From: CAZUMH01 sp964621645
GTDB taxonomy: Bacteria > Zhuqueibacterota > QNDG01 > JAGLOF01
Assembly (NCBI GenBank): GCA_964621645.1
Contig: CAZUMH010000046.1
Span: 1 to 23,793, forward strand
DNA: 23,793 nt
Direction: 5' to 3'
Below, piece after piece: positions 7,149 to 15,815 of the stretch. The number at the start of each line of letters is the position of its first letter. Position 1 is the first letter of the stretch. The position numbers were made by a program, and so were the translations under genes. Under the pieces are notes generated by a model. The model had not been told where the DNA came from and ran no database searches. It was given only the letters and a program-made list of their open reading frames with translations.

Positions 7149-8966
7149 ATGAACGAACTGGAAGAAAAACTTCGGCGAGTACTCCCTAAACCGGGTGTGT
7201 ATCTGTTGAAGGATGCGGCCGGAAAGATCCTCTACGTGGGCAAGGCCAAACAGCTGCGCAACCGGTTGCGAAGCCATTTCCATCCCGGGGGACATGAGGA
7301 TGCCAAACACCGGCGCCTCATGGAGAAAGTGGCGGATTTTGAAACGATTCTCACCGATTCCGAAGTCGAAGCCTTGATCATGGAGGCGAATTTTGTCAAG
7401 GCGCACCGTCCTCGTTACAATATCAATTTAAAAGATGACAAGAGTTATCCCTACATCCGGGTAAGCCATGAACCCTTTCCCCGGGTTTTTCTCACCCGTA
7501 CTATCGTCAAAGATGGATCACTCTATTTCGGTCCGTATACGGAAGCCATGGTAGTGCGGCAGCTGGTCCAGGCAATCCACAAAATATTTCCCTTGCGCAC
7601 CTGCTCCCGCAAGATAGGTGAAGGGGATAGGGAGCGCTACCGGCGGCCGTGTCTTAATTACCATATCGGACGATGTCACGCTCCCTGCCAGGGATTCATC
7701 AGCAAAGAGGATTACACCCACATGGTTGATGAAGTAGTGGCGCTCATCAAGGGGAAAGGCACGGCGCTAATCGAGGATCTGGAAAAAAGGATGGCCGAGG
7801 CGTCCCGGATGAAAAAATTTGAAGAAGCAGCAGAATTGCGGGATCAGCTGCGCGCCGTGAAGACTTTCAGCCGGCGCCAGAAGGTGGTGTCTTCAGACTT
7901 TGAAGACAGAGACATTTTCGCGATAGCCCTTGAGGATACGCTGGCCTGCGGTCTGGTTTTCCTGCTGCGGGAGGGCAAGATCATCAACCGCAACCATTTC
8001 ATCCTTGCCGGCGGGGAAGAAGAGAGCGAGGAGAATTTCCTGGCCGCCTTTCTCAAACAGTACTATCTGAAAACCGACTTCATCCCTGCGGAGATTTATC
8101 TGCCCCGGGAACTTCCGGAAAAGACCGAGCTGGAAGCCTGGCTTTCCCGCAGGCGGGGGAAAAATGTGAGACTGATCGTCCCCAGAATCGGACCCAAGGC
8201 GGGACTCATGGACATGTGCGCTGAAAATGCTGCTCACCTGCTGCGGGAGTATCTGGCCCAGAAGCAGGCGGCGTCCGAGCGTATCAGCGGTATGGTTGCG
8301 GCCTTACGGAAGGATCTGGCCTTGACGACCGATCCCCGCCGAATCAAAGCGTTCGATATTTCACATACCCAGGGGACGGAGACCGTCGCCTCTCTGGTGG
8401 TGTTTGAGAACGGCCGTCCCCGCAAATCCGACTATCGCAAATACATCATCAGATCAGCGGCTGCCGGTGATGATTACGCCGCCATGAAGGAAGCCGTGGG
8501 CCGGCATTTCCGCCGCCTGCTGGATGAGGGCGGGCGGCGTCCCGATCTGGTTCTCATCGACGGCGGCAAGGGGCAGCTCTCTGCCGCGTTGGAGGCGCTC
8601 CACAGTCTGGGAATTAAGGATCAGGCCATTGCCGGACTGGCCAAAAAAAAGGAAGAAGTGTTTCTGGAAGGCGATACCGAGTCCCGCAACATCCCGAAAG
8701 ATTCAGCAGGACTGCATCTGCTGCAGCGTGTTCGGGACGAGGCGCATCGCTTCGCGGTAACCTTCCACCGGAACAGGCGCGGTAAAGGCCAGCTGCGTTC
8801 CCGGTTGGACGATATCCCCGGGGTGGGTCCGAAGCGGAGAAAGGCCCTTCTCGCTGCTTTCGGCTCTTTACAGGGGATCAGCAAGGCTTCCCAGGAAGAA
8901 ATCGAAGCGGTTCCGGGGATGAACCGGAAAATTGCCGCAGCCATCCTGCAGGCGTTACGGAAATGA
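7149..8966 (+). CDS. uvrC: Excinuclease ABC subunit UvrC
   Basis: UvrC makes both incisions in nucleotide excision repair after UvrB marks the lesion. The 605 residues are full length. The GIY-YIG nuclease (about 12-90) has GVYLLKD and ILYVGKAKQLRNR. Four cysteines (152, 168, 176, 180; RPCLNYHIGRCHAPC) match the iron-sulfur ligands known in E. coli UvrC. The UVR motif binding UvrB lies at about 207-240. The RNase H-like 5' nuclease contains FDISHTQG (near 400) and LVLIDGGKGQ (near 468). Tandem helix-hairpin-helix motifs (IPGVGPKRR, VPGMNRK) end the protein. The start is an ATG 9 nt after the sirtuin stop. uvrB lies 3.4 kb downstream in its own unit; uvrA is not in the window. Confidence 0.97.
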   Translation: MNELEEKLRRVLPKPGVYLLKDAAGKILYVGKAKQLRNRLRSHFHPGGHEDAKHRRLMEKVADFETILTDSEVEALIMEANFVKAHRPRYNINLKDDKSYPYIRVSHEPFPRVFLTRTIVKDGSLYFGPYTEAMVVRQLVQAIHKIFPLRTCSRKIGEGDRERYRRPCLNYHIGRCHAPCQGFISKEDYTHMVDEVVALIKGKGTALIEDLEKRMAEASRMKKFEEAAELRDQLRAVKTFSRRQKVVSSDFEDRDIFAIALEDTLACGLVFLLREGKIINRNHFILAGGEEESEENFLAAFLKQYYLKTDFIPAEIYLPRELPEKTELEAWLSRRRGKNVRLIVPRIGPKAGLMDMCAENAAHLLREYLAQKQAASERISGMVAALRKDLALTTDPRRIKAFDISHTQGTETVASLVVFENGRPRKSDYRKYIIRSAAAGDDYAAMKEAVGRHFRRLLDEGGRRPDLVLIDGGKGQLSAALEALHSLGIKDQAIAGLAKKKEEVFLEGDTESRNIPKDSAGLHLLQRVRDEAHRFAVTFHRNRRGKGQLRSRLDDIPGVGPKRRKALLAAFGSLQGISKASQEEIEAVPGMNRKIAAAILQALRK

Positions 8967-9057
8967 CGAACTGCTCTCCAACAAAGCTGGATGTGTTTTG
9001 CTGGTCATCGGCAAAAAATATCTGTATTATCAGCGTTAATTTCCCTATCTTAACGGT

Positions 9058-10137
9058 ATGATCACAGAAAAAATAACGACACGTGAAGTCCTGGCCGGCC
9101 GTTGTCAAGAGCTGCGTCGTCAGGATAAAAAGATAGGATTTACCAGCGGAGCTTTCGATCTCCTGCATGCGGGGCACGTCGATTATCTGGAGAAAGCAAG
9201 AGCTCTGTGCGATGTGCTGATCGTGGGGCTGAATTCAGACAAGTCAATCCGTAAATACAAGGGGAATCAGCGTCCTCTTATTCCCGAATCCCAGCGGCTC
9301 AAGGTAATCGCCGCCCTGGAATCCGTCAGTTATGTTTTTCTCTTCGATGAAAGACGAAATAAAAAGAATATTGAAGTCCTCAAACCTGATCTCTATATCA
9401 AGGCGGGGGATTATTCCAGTGAGACCTTGACTTCGCGGGAGGTCATCGAGAAGCTGGGAGGAGAGACACGTTTCATCCCTGTCTCCGAATCTGTATCCAC
9501 CACCGAAATCCTGCGTAAGGCAGCGGTGCTGGCTGGTGCGCCGGCAGAATGGAGCGAGAGAGATACGGCCGTATTCCAACAAAGAAGACCAGCCAAGCAG
9601 TCCCCTGCGCTGTTCATGGATCGCGATGGGACCATAAATGAAGAAGTCTCATATCTGCACCGTCCGGAGGATTTCAAATTGCTGCCCGGAGTGCTCGGCG
9701 GGATAAAGAAATTTCAGGAGATGGGCTATCGTATCATCATTGTCACCAATCAACCGGGGATAGGGATGGGATATTTCCCGGAGGAGGATTTCTTCCGGGT
9801 GAACCGTGAAATGCTCAAGCAGTTTTCGGCCGCCGGAATCCTGGTTGACAAGATATATTTTTGCCCTCACAGCAAGGCTGAGCGCTGTGATTGCCGCAAA
9901 CCGGGACAGCTGCTGATCAAGAGAGCGCAAGAAGAACTGAATCTCGATCTAAGCCGGAGTGTCATGATCGGTGACAAGAGCGGCGATATTGAAACCGGCA
10001 GAAGAGCCGGTATGACCACGATACTGATTACCAGCGGCTATGGCGGCGAGGACCAGGAATATGCGGTTGAGCCTGATCTGAAAGCCACCAGTATCGAAGA
10101 AGCGGCCGAACATATTCTTCAGCGGGAACGAAACTGA
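9058..10137 (+). CDS. Fusion: heptose-1-phosphate adenylyltransferase (HldE C-domain type) with D,D-heptose 1,7-bisphosphate phosphatase (GmhB type)
   Basis: The protein has 359 residues in two domains. Residues 1 to about 160 are a cytidylyltransferase-fold enzyme of the RfaE/HldE second-domain type: FTSGAFDLLHAGH (28-40, HxGH nucleotide site), GLNSDKSIRKYKG, and the end motif STTEIL. Residues about 182-359 are a HAD phosphatase of the GmhB type: DRDGT (188-192), IVTNQPGIGMG, the zinc loop CPHSKAERCDC (Cys269, His271, Cys277, Cys279) and MIGDKSGDIE. In the ADP-heptose pathway GmhB removes the 7-phosphate, and the adenylyltransferase then activates heptose-1-phosphate for LPS core or S-layer glycans, so the fusion joins consecutive steps. 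The usual HldE fusion instead joins kinase and adenylyltransferase. The gene starts 91 nt after uvrC. No other heptose gene is in the window. Confidence 0.9.
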   Translation: MITEKITTREVLAGRCQELRRQDKKIGFTSGAFDLLHAGHVDYLEKARALCDVLIVGLNSDKSIRKYKGNQRPLIPESQRLKVIAALESVSYVFLFDERRNKKNIEVLKPDLYIKAGDYSSETLTSREVIEKLGGETRFIPVSESVSTTEILRKAAVLAGAPAEWSERDTAVFQQRRPAKQSPALFMDRDGTINEEVSYLHRPEDFKLLPGVLGGIKKFQEMGYRIIIVTNQPGIGMGYFPEEDFFRVNREMLKQFSAAGILVDKIYFCPHSKAERCDCRKPGQLLIKRAQEELNLDLSRSVMIGDKSGDIETGRRAGMTTILITSGYGGEDQEYAVEPDLKATSIEEAAEHILQRERN

Positions 10138-10263
10138 CTAAGGCAATCCCGCTGTTCCGGTATCCTTGCCGGTCCGGCGATTGGAAAAAGGAACAACATT
10201 TTATCGGATTATTTTGTAAGTCATCCAGCCGGTTATTTTTCTCCGTTACGCTGCAATAAAAAA

Positions 10264-10291
10264 GGGAATCCTTCACAAGGATTCCCTTTTT
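10264..10291. terminator. Bidirectional terminator between convergent genes
   Basis: GGGAATCCTT (10264-10273) pairs perfectly with AAGGATTCCC (10277-10286) around a CAC loop. Six A precede it and five T follow, so it works on both strands: it ends the heptose fusion gene (plus) and the foldase gene (minus). Confidence 0.9.
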
Positions 10292-10308
10292 GTCATCAGG
10301 GACTTTTA

Positions 10309-12117
10309 TTAATAATATTGTTCCCGGTAGTCCTCTATATTGGCTTTTTCCTTCAGATTCTCAAACCAGGCGTTATACGCCTGCCGCTGTTTTTCCTGCA
10401 AGAGAGTGTTTCTTTTCTCAGCATACGCTTTTTCATAGAGTTTGGCGTCGAAAGGCATTTTCTCCAGGAGTTTAACCAGGTAAGCGCCCTTGGAGGAGAG
10501 GATGGGTTCAGATATATCACCGGTGTTAAGACGGAAAGCCGCGCCGTTCAATTCCGGATCACGACCGACCCGGGGTATGTTGGCCTTGAGAGCGAAGAAA
10601 TCCGTGGTTATTACTTGAACAGAATCCTCAGTGGCGGCCTGGCGGAAATCCATTCCGGCTTTGATATTATCATAGAGCTCAGCGCAAAGTGTGTGCGCTT
10701 TTTCCACTTTCTTGTCCCGGAGCAGGCGCTGTTCAAGGGCATCACGTACATCCGCCAGAGGGGTGGTTCCGGCCTTTTTGACGGAATCAACGCTGAAGAC
10801 CAGGGTGTTATCGCCAACCTGCATGGGATCGCTGACATACCCGGGCTTGTTTGAGAACACCAGAAAGGCCATCCGGGCGGACATACCGATTCCTGGGATA
10901 AAGGCCCTCTTGGTGAAGTAGGGGGATTCTTTTACTTCGTACCCCTCCTCGGCGCTGATTGAGGAAAAATCTGATTTTGACTGATGCGCTTCATCACTCA
11001 GGTACTGAGCCTTTGAGAAGAGGTTATCGATTGTCTCGTTACTGGCCTCGTATTTTAAAAGAATATGCCTGGCGTGCATCTTCTTTTCACCATCTTCCCG
11101 TTTGCTGGCCAGCACTTCGATAATATGCAGCCCGTACTGGGTTTTCACCGGGCCGATAATGTCTCCCGGCCGGGCAGCGAATACCGCTTCACTGAAGGGA
11201 GCGACCATTTCATCCTTGCCGAAAAATCCCAGATCACCGCCGGAAGAGGCGGTTCCCTGATCGTCGGAATACGTTTCAGCAAATTCCTTGAAATCAGCAC
11301 CATCTTTCAGTTCTTTCAGGATATAATTGGCGTCATCTAGTACCCGGGCGCTGTCTTCCGCTGAGGCAATCTGAGGGAAAAGAACATATTTTATTTTCCG
11401 ATTTTCTTCGGTTTGATATTCATCAAGGTGTTCTTTGTAATAACCCTTAATCTCATTATCAGTGACGACGATGTTTTCAGAGGAAAGCACATCGGGATTG
11501 AAGAAAATAATCTCGGCCTTGACTTTATCATTTTCTTCCTCGTAGGCCTCCAGTACTTCGGTATCACTGATCTGGACAGTTCCGATAACCCGCTGCTGCA
11601 GTTTCTGCATGGGAATGACGGAGCGAAGGTAGTTTTCAAGCGGAATCCAGGCGGAATAGTTTTCCTGTTGAGAAAGAGCCTGATGATATTTAACCCAGTC
11701 GAATTTACCGTCAGTTTGAAACTGGGCGCTGCTGCGGACAAAATCGGGTGGATTGTTGCGCATTTGAAAGACAATCTCATCGGGAGAAGCCTTGAGTCCG
11801 AGACGCTGGATTTCATCAGAGAAGAGGACATTCTGAATGAGCGAGTTCCAGACCTGATCCCGGATGGCACTGCGCTGATATTCGGTAATTTCTTTGGCGC
11901 CGGACTGCTGACGGAAACTTTCCAGTTGCTGGTTAACGGCGGTCATGTAATTACGATAATCAATCTCCTGGCCGTTGATTTTACCGATTATTCCCTTCGC
12001 CAGGGGACTGTTGTTCTTAAATCCTCCCATTCCCCAGCTGAATATGATTGTGGCCAGAAAAGCGAGAAGCACTATAAGCATGATATGCTTCATGTTATTT
12101 CGCAGTGCCTGCATCAT
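10309..12117 (-). CDS. Membrane-anchored peptidyl-prolyl isomerase, PpiD/SurA type
   Basis: The 602-residue protein is a periplasmic folding factor for exported or outer-membrane proteins. The N-terminus has one transmembrane anchor (about 10-30, IMLIVLLAFLATIIFSWGM), then a SurA_N-like chaperone region (INGQEIDYRNYM onward). A parvulin domain follows with SDDQGTASSGGDLGFFG and PVKTQYGLHIIEV, then a PpiD-like C-terminal region with a degenerate second parvulin-like segment. Architecture and length match PpiD rather than soluble SurA. Two adjacent ATGs (12117, 12114) are possible; an AGAGGAG lies at 12129-12135. It is convergent with the heptose gene and divergent from uvrB. Enzymatic activity of the parvulin domain is inferred, since many PpiD proteins are inactive as isomerases. 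Confidence 0.9.
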   Translation of the reverse strand: MMQALRNNMKHIMLIVLLAFLATIIFSWGMGGFKNNSPLAKGIIGKINGQEIDYRNYMTAVNQQLESFRQQSGAKEITEYQRSAIRDQVWNSLIQNVLFSDEIQRLGLKASPDEIVFQMRNNPPDFVRSSAQFQTDGKFDWVKYHQALSQQENYSAWIPLENYLRSVIPMQKLQQRVIGTVQISDTEVLEAYEEENDKVKAEIIFFNPDVLSSENIVVTDNEIKGYYKEHLDEYQTEENRKIKYVLFPQIASAEDSARVLDDANYILKELKDGADFKEFAETYSDDQGTASSGGDLGFFGKDEMVAPFSEAVFAARPGDIIGPVKTQYGLHIIEVLASKREDGEKKMHARHILLKYEASNETIDNLFSKAQYLSDEAHQSKSDFSSISAEEGYEVKESPYFTKRAFIPGIGMSARMAFLVFSNKPGYVSDPMQVGDNTLVFSVDSVKKAGTTPLADVRDALEQRLLRDKKVEKAHTLCAELYDNIKAGMDFRQAATEDSVQVITTDFFALKANIPRVGRDPELNGAAFRLNTGDISEPILSSKGAYLVKLLEKMPFDAKLYEKAYAEKRNTLLQEKQRQAYNAWFENLKEKANIEDYREQYY

Positions 12118-12161
12118 AAGGCGGATATCTCCTCTTTCTTCGTTTTGCTATTCGAACAAAA

Positions 12162-12190
12162 AATATAATACTAATACGAGGCAAATGCAA
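12162..12190 (-). promoter_or_regulatory. Putative sigma70-type promoter of the foldase gene
   Basis: On the minus strand, TTGCAT (12190-12185) and TATATT (12167-12162) are separated by exactly 17 nt, in an AT-rich stretch about 45 nt before the start codon. The -10 matches consensus at five of six; the -35 is weak. Confidence 0.45.
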
Positions 12191-12335
12191 GGTTTAATTG
12201 GGCCGGGTAATGAGAGACGTGTCATACTGTATACCATTTCCCCAGCAACGTGAATAATACCATCGCTGCCATTATATCAGGATGATGCGGAAACAATTTC
12301 GTCTGCTTTCGGTTCTAAACCGCACTCTTTACTGT

Positions 12336-12364
12336 TTGACATTCCTGCCAATTTTGGCTATCTT
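12336..12364 (+). promoter_or_regulatory. Sigma70-type promoter of uvrB-purD
   Basis: A perfect TTGACA (12336-12341) is followed by a 17-nt spacer and TATCTT (12359-12364). Transcription would start near 12371. This leaves essentially no leader for starts at 12377 or 12383, and favours the uvrB ATG at 12401, preceded by AGGA at 12390-12393. Confidence 0.7.
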
Positions 12365-12400
12365 GAACCGGCTTCGTTGGATATGTCACAGGATGAAATA

Positions 12401-14422
12401 ATGGGTTCATTTAAACTGGTTGCGGATTTTCAGCCACAGGGAGACCAACCTCAAGCTATCGAATCCCTGACCAGGGCCTTCCGTGATAAGGAGCGCTATC
12501 AAACGCTGATGGGCGTGACAGGATCCGGGAAGACCTTCACCATGGCGCACGTGGTCCAGAATCTGAACAGACCCACCCTGGTCATCTCGCATAACAAGAC
12601 CCTGGCGGCTCAGCTGTACGGAGAATTCAAAGGACTCTTTCCGGAGAACGCGGTAGAATACTTTATCAGCTATTACGATTACTATCAACCGGAAGCCTAC
12701 ATCCCTTCATCCGATACCTATATTGAAAAGGATACCCATATCAACGACGAGATCGACCGACTGCGGCTCAAGGCTACCAGTTCGCTCCTTTCCCGCCGGG
12801 ATGTGCTTATCGTCGCTTCGGTCTCCTGCATTTACGGCCTGGGATCACCCAAAGATTTTTATGAAATGCTGCTTTTCCTGGAAAAAGGAGCCTCTTTGCC
12901 CCGGCGGGAGATAACCTCAAAACTGGTCGATATTCATTATACAAGAAACGATTTGGACTTTCACCGAGGGACATTCCGCGTACGGGGAGACGTCCTGGAG
13001 ATTTTTCCGGCCTACGAGCAACAGGCTATTCGCGTCGAACTCTGGGGAGATCAGATCGAGGAAATCTCCCGCGTCGATCCCCTGACCGGTGAAGTACTGG
13101 CCCAGCTCGAAACAGCGGCCATCTACCCGGCCAAGCATTTTGTCACCACCGTGCCTAAGATGGAACGGGCCATTGAAAGAATACGGGAGGAGCTGGCCGA
13201 AAGCGTGTCCCGCTTCAGATCCCAGGAAAAGTTTCTTGAGGCCCAGCGCATTGGGAGCCGCACCACGTATGATATCGAGATGATGCAGGAGATCGGCTAC
13301 TGTTCGGGCATAGAAAACTACTCCCGCCACATTGCCGGCAGGGAGGCCGGGGAGAGGCCCGCCTGTCTCATCGACTATTTCCCCGATGATTTTTTTCTGA
13401 TCATCGATGAATCACATGCCACCATACCTCAGATCCGCGCCATGTTCAACGGCGACCGGGCCAGGAAGGAAACGCTGGTACAGCATGGTTTCAGATTACC
13501 GTCTGCTCTGGATAACCGGCCCCTGAGGTTCGAAGAATTTGAAACGGTTACCGGCCAGACGCTTTTCGTTTCTGCCACACCGGCGGATTATGAACTGGAA
13601 AAATGTGGCGGTGTGGTCGTGGAACAGATCATCCGGCCTACCGGGCTCATCGATCCGGAAGTTCTGGTCAAACCGGTACGGGGACAAATCGATGATCTGA
13701 TCGAACGTATCAAGGAACGGGTGGCCAGCAAGGAAAGAGTGCTGGTCACCACTTTGACCAAACGTATGGCGGAGGACCTGACGGATTATCTGGCGGATCT
13801 CGATATCAGGGTCCGCTACCTGCATTCCGAGATCGACGCCCTGGATCGGGTAGAGATCCTGCGGGGGCTGAGGCTGGCAGAGTTCGATGTGCTGGTAGGC
13901 ATCAATCTGCTCAGGGAGGGGCTGGATCTGCCGGAAGTGTCACTGGTCGCCATTCTTGATGCAGATAAGCAGGGATTCCTGCGCTCGGAACGTTCCCTGA
14001 TGCAGACGGCGGGACGGGCGGCCCGCAATATACGTGGTGCCGTCATTCTCTACGCGGACAGTGTCACACCGGCCATGAAGAACCTGATAGAGGAGACCAA
14101 ACGGCGTCGGGCTCTGCAGATGGATTATAATATTAAACATAATATCACACCCAGGACAATATACAAATCCACTGAAGAGGTGATGATGGCTACCGCGGTG
14201 GCCGATTCGAAAACGGAGACGGAGATCTCTCCGGAACGATTTGCCACCCTCAGTGCCGGAGAGCGGGAGGAAGTCATTGACATGCTAACCAGAGAGATGA
14301 ACCTGGCGGCGGAAAAACTGGATTTCGAACGGGCGGCACAGCTTCGTGATGAAATTGAAACTCTGCGGGACCGAAGAGGACGAAAGAAGAGTCCTGTCCG
14401 TTATGCAAGGAGGAAGAGATGA
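12401..14422 (+). CDS. uvrB: Excinuclease ABC subunit UvrB
   Basis: UvrB is the damage-verifying helicase-like ATPase that receives DNA from UvrA and recruits UvrC. From ATG 12401 it has 673 residues, the usual size. It shows Walker A GVTGSGKT (38-45), the beta-hairpin region YYDYYQPEAYIPSSDTYIEK that clamps DNA, the DESH box (LIIDESHATIPQ), RPTGLIDPE, and helicase motifs NLLREGLDLPEVSLVAILDAD and QTAGRAARN. The C-terminal UVR motif (EMNLAAEKLDFERAAQLRDEI) binds UvrC. Upstream in-frame TTG 12377 and ATG 12383 are possible, but the promoter position argues for 12401. Its TGA overlaps the purD ATG by 4 nt (ATGA). Confidence 0.97.
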   Translation: MGSFKLVADFQPQGDQPQAIESLTRAFRDKERYQTLMGVTGSGKTFTMAHVVQNLNRPTLVISHNKTLAAQLYGEFKGLFPENAVEYFISYYDYYQPEAYIPSSDTYIEKDTHINDEIDRLRLKATSSLLSRRDVLIVASVSCIYGLGSPKDFYEMLLFLEKGASLPRREITSKLVDIHYTRNDLDFHRGTFRVRGDVLEIFPAYEQQAIRVELWGDQIEEISRVDPLTGEVLAQLETAAIYPAKHFVTTVPKMERAIERIREELAESVSRFRSQEKFLEAQRIGSRTTYDIEMMQEIGYCSGIENYSRHIAGREAGERPACLIDYFPDDFFLIIDESHATIPQIRAMFNGDRARKETLVQHGFRLPSALDNRPLRFEEFETVTGQTLFVSATPADYELEKCGGVVVEQIIRPTGLIDPEVLVKPVRGQIDDLIERIKERVASKERVLVTTLTKRMAEDLTDYLADLDIRVRYLHSEIDALDRVEILRGLRLAEFDVLVGINLLREGLDLPEVSLVAILDADKQGFLRSERSLMQTAGRAARNIRGAVILYADSVTPAMKNLIEETKRRRALQMDYNIKHNITPRTIYKSTEEVMMATAVADSKTETEISPERFATLSAGEREEVIDMLTREMNLAAEKLDFERAAQLRDEIETLRDRRGRKKSPVRYARRKR

Positions 14423-15696
14423 GAGTGCTGGTTATCGGAGGTGGCGGCAGGGAACACGCCCTGGTATGGAAAATAAGACAGAGTCCCCAGGTCAAAGAGG
14501 TTTTTTGCGCTCCGGGTAACGGAGGTATAGCGCAATTGGCCGAATGCGTGGATATTGCGGTGGATGACCTGAAGGGTCTGCGTCAGTTCGCCCGCAGGAA
14601 AAGAATTGATCTGACAGTGGTCGGTCCGGAGCTTCCCCTGACTCTGGGGATCGTCGATTTCTTCCAAAAGGAAGGATTGAGAATTTTCGGCCCCTGCCGC
14701 GCCGCCGCGGCGCTGGAGGGCAGCAAGGCCTTCGCAAAAGAGATCATGAACACCTGCGGCATTCCCACGGCGGAATTTGCCACCTTCAGTGACCCAGAGG
14801 AAGCCGAGGCGTATTTACATAAAAAGCAGGGACCTTTTGTTATTAAGGCGGACGGATTGGCCGCCGGTAAGGGAGTAATCATCTGTCAGAGCCGGGCCGA
14901 AGCCTTCGAGGCGGTTGAAAAGATCATGAAAGAGAAGCAGTTCGGCCAGGCTGGAGACAAAGTCATTATTGAGGAATACCTGCGGGGAGAAGAAGTTTCG
15001 GTGCTGGCTGTAACGGATGGCATTCACAGTGTCCTGCTGCCGTCATCTCAGGACCACAAAGCGGTTTTTGAAGGAGACCGCGGTCCCAATACCGGAGGCA
15101 TGGGAGCGTACGCTCCGGCTCCCATTATGACTCTTTCACTGGAGGAAACGGTGGGAGAGAGAATCATCCGGCCGGTGCTGCAGAGTTTGCAGAAACAGGG
15201 AATTGAATACCGGGGTGTGCTTTATGCCGGACTGATGATCACCGCGGGCGGTCCCAAGGTATTAGAATTCAACTGCCGTTTTGGAGACCCCGAAACCCAG
15301 GCCGTACTGCCGCTTCTTGGTGCTGATTTGGTCGATGTGATGAATGCCGCGGTTGACGGCCGCATGGGTGAGGTGCATCTGCAAAAGGAGAAAGATGCCG
15401 CTGTCTGTGTCGTCATGGCATCGGGAGGATATCCGGGTGCCTACAGCAAGGGCAAGGTGATTCACGGCCTGGATGATATGCCCAGTGATATTGTCGTATT
15501 TCACGCAGGAACAAAAGTGAAAGGCAGGGATATAGTAACATCCGGCGGCCGGGTCCTGGGGGTAACGGCCCGCGGCAAGACAATAAAGCAGGCAGTCGAC
15601 AATGCCTATAAAGCGGTGGGTGGGATCACCTTCGACGGTGCCTATTACCGCAGGGATATCGCTCACCGGGCTTTGAATCGAAAACAGCCGACCTGA
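14419..15696 (+). CDS. purD: Phosphoribosylamine-glycine ligase PurD
   Basis: PurD catalyses the second step of de novo purine synthesis, joining phosphoribosylamine and glycine with ATP to give GAR. The 425 residues match the family length. The N-terminal fold shows VLVIGGGGREHALVWKI (3-19) and TVVGPELPL. The ATP-grasp domain contains GSKAFAKEIM, KADGLAAGKGV (143-153) and EEYLRGEEVSVLA, then the signature NTGGMGAYAP and EFNCRFGDPETQAVLP. The start overlaps the uvrB stop by 4 nt with AAGGAGG just upstream, indicating translational coupling. Pairing with uvrB is not a standard operon; other purine genes are absent here. Confidence 0.97.
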   Translation: MRVLVIGGGGREHALVWKIRQSPQVKEVFCAPGNGGIAQLAECVDIAVDDLKGLRQFARRKRIDLTVVGPELPLTLGIVDFFQKEGLRIFGPCRAAAALEGSKAFAKEIMNTCGIPTAEFATFSDPEEAEAYLHKKQGPFVIKADGLAAGKGVIICQSRAEAFEAVEKIMKEKQFGQAGDKVIIEEYLRGEEVSVLAVTDGIHSVLLPSSQDHKAVFEGDRGPNTGGMGAYAPAPIMTLSLEETVGERIIRPVLQSLQKQGIEYRGVLYAGLMITAGGPKVLEFNCRFGDPETQAVLPLLGADLVDVMNAAVDGRMGEVHLQKEKDAAVCVVMASGGYPGAYSKGKVIHGLDDMPSDIVVFHAGTKVKGRDIVTSGGRVLGVTARGKTIKQAVDNAYKAVGGITFDGAYYRRDIAHRALNRKQPT

Positions 15697-15815
15697 TAGA
15701 TACGAATTTTTATTATGGGCTGAGGCCATCCCGAATCAATTGATTACAGTAATTAATCAGGATGGTCTTGGTATATGCTTTAAAGACTAATCTATTGTTA
15801 AATATAGAGTTAATG

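Noticed and set aside
8967..9057. Possible promoter before the heptose fusion gene (TTGCTG and TATTAT)
   Set aside because: The spacing between the boxes is about 21 nt and the -35 match is poor; read-through from uvrC is equally likely.
11413..12168. A 251-codon plus-strand open frame opposite the foldase gene
   Set aside because: It is antisense to a well-supported PpiD-like gene and shows no family motif.
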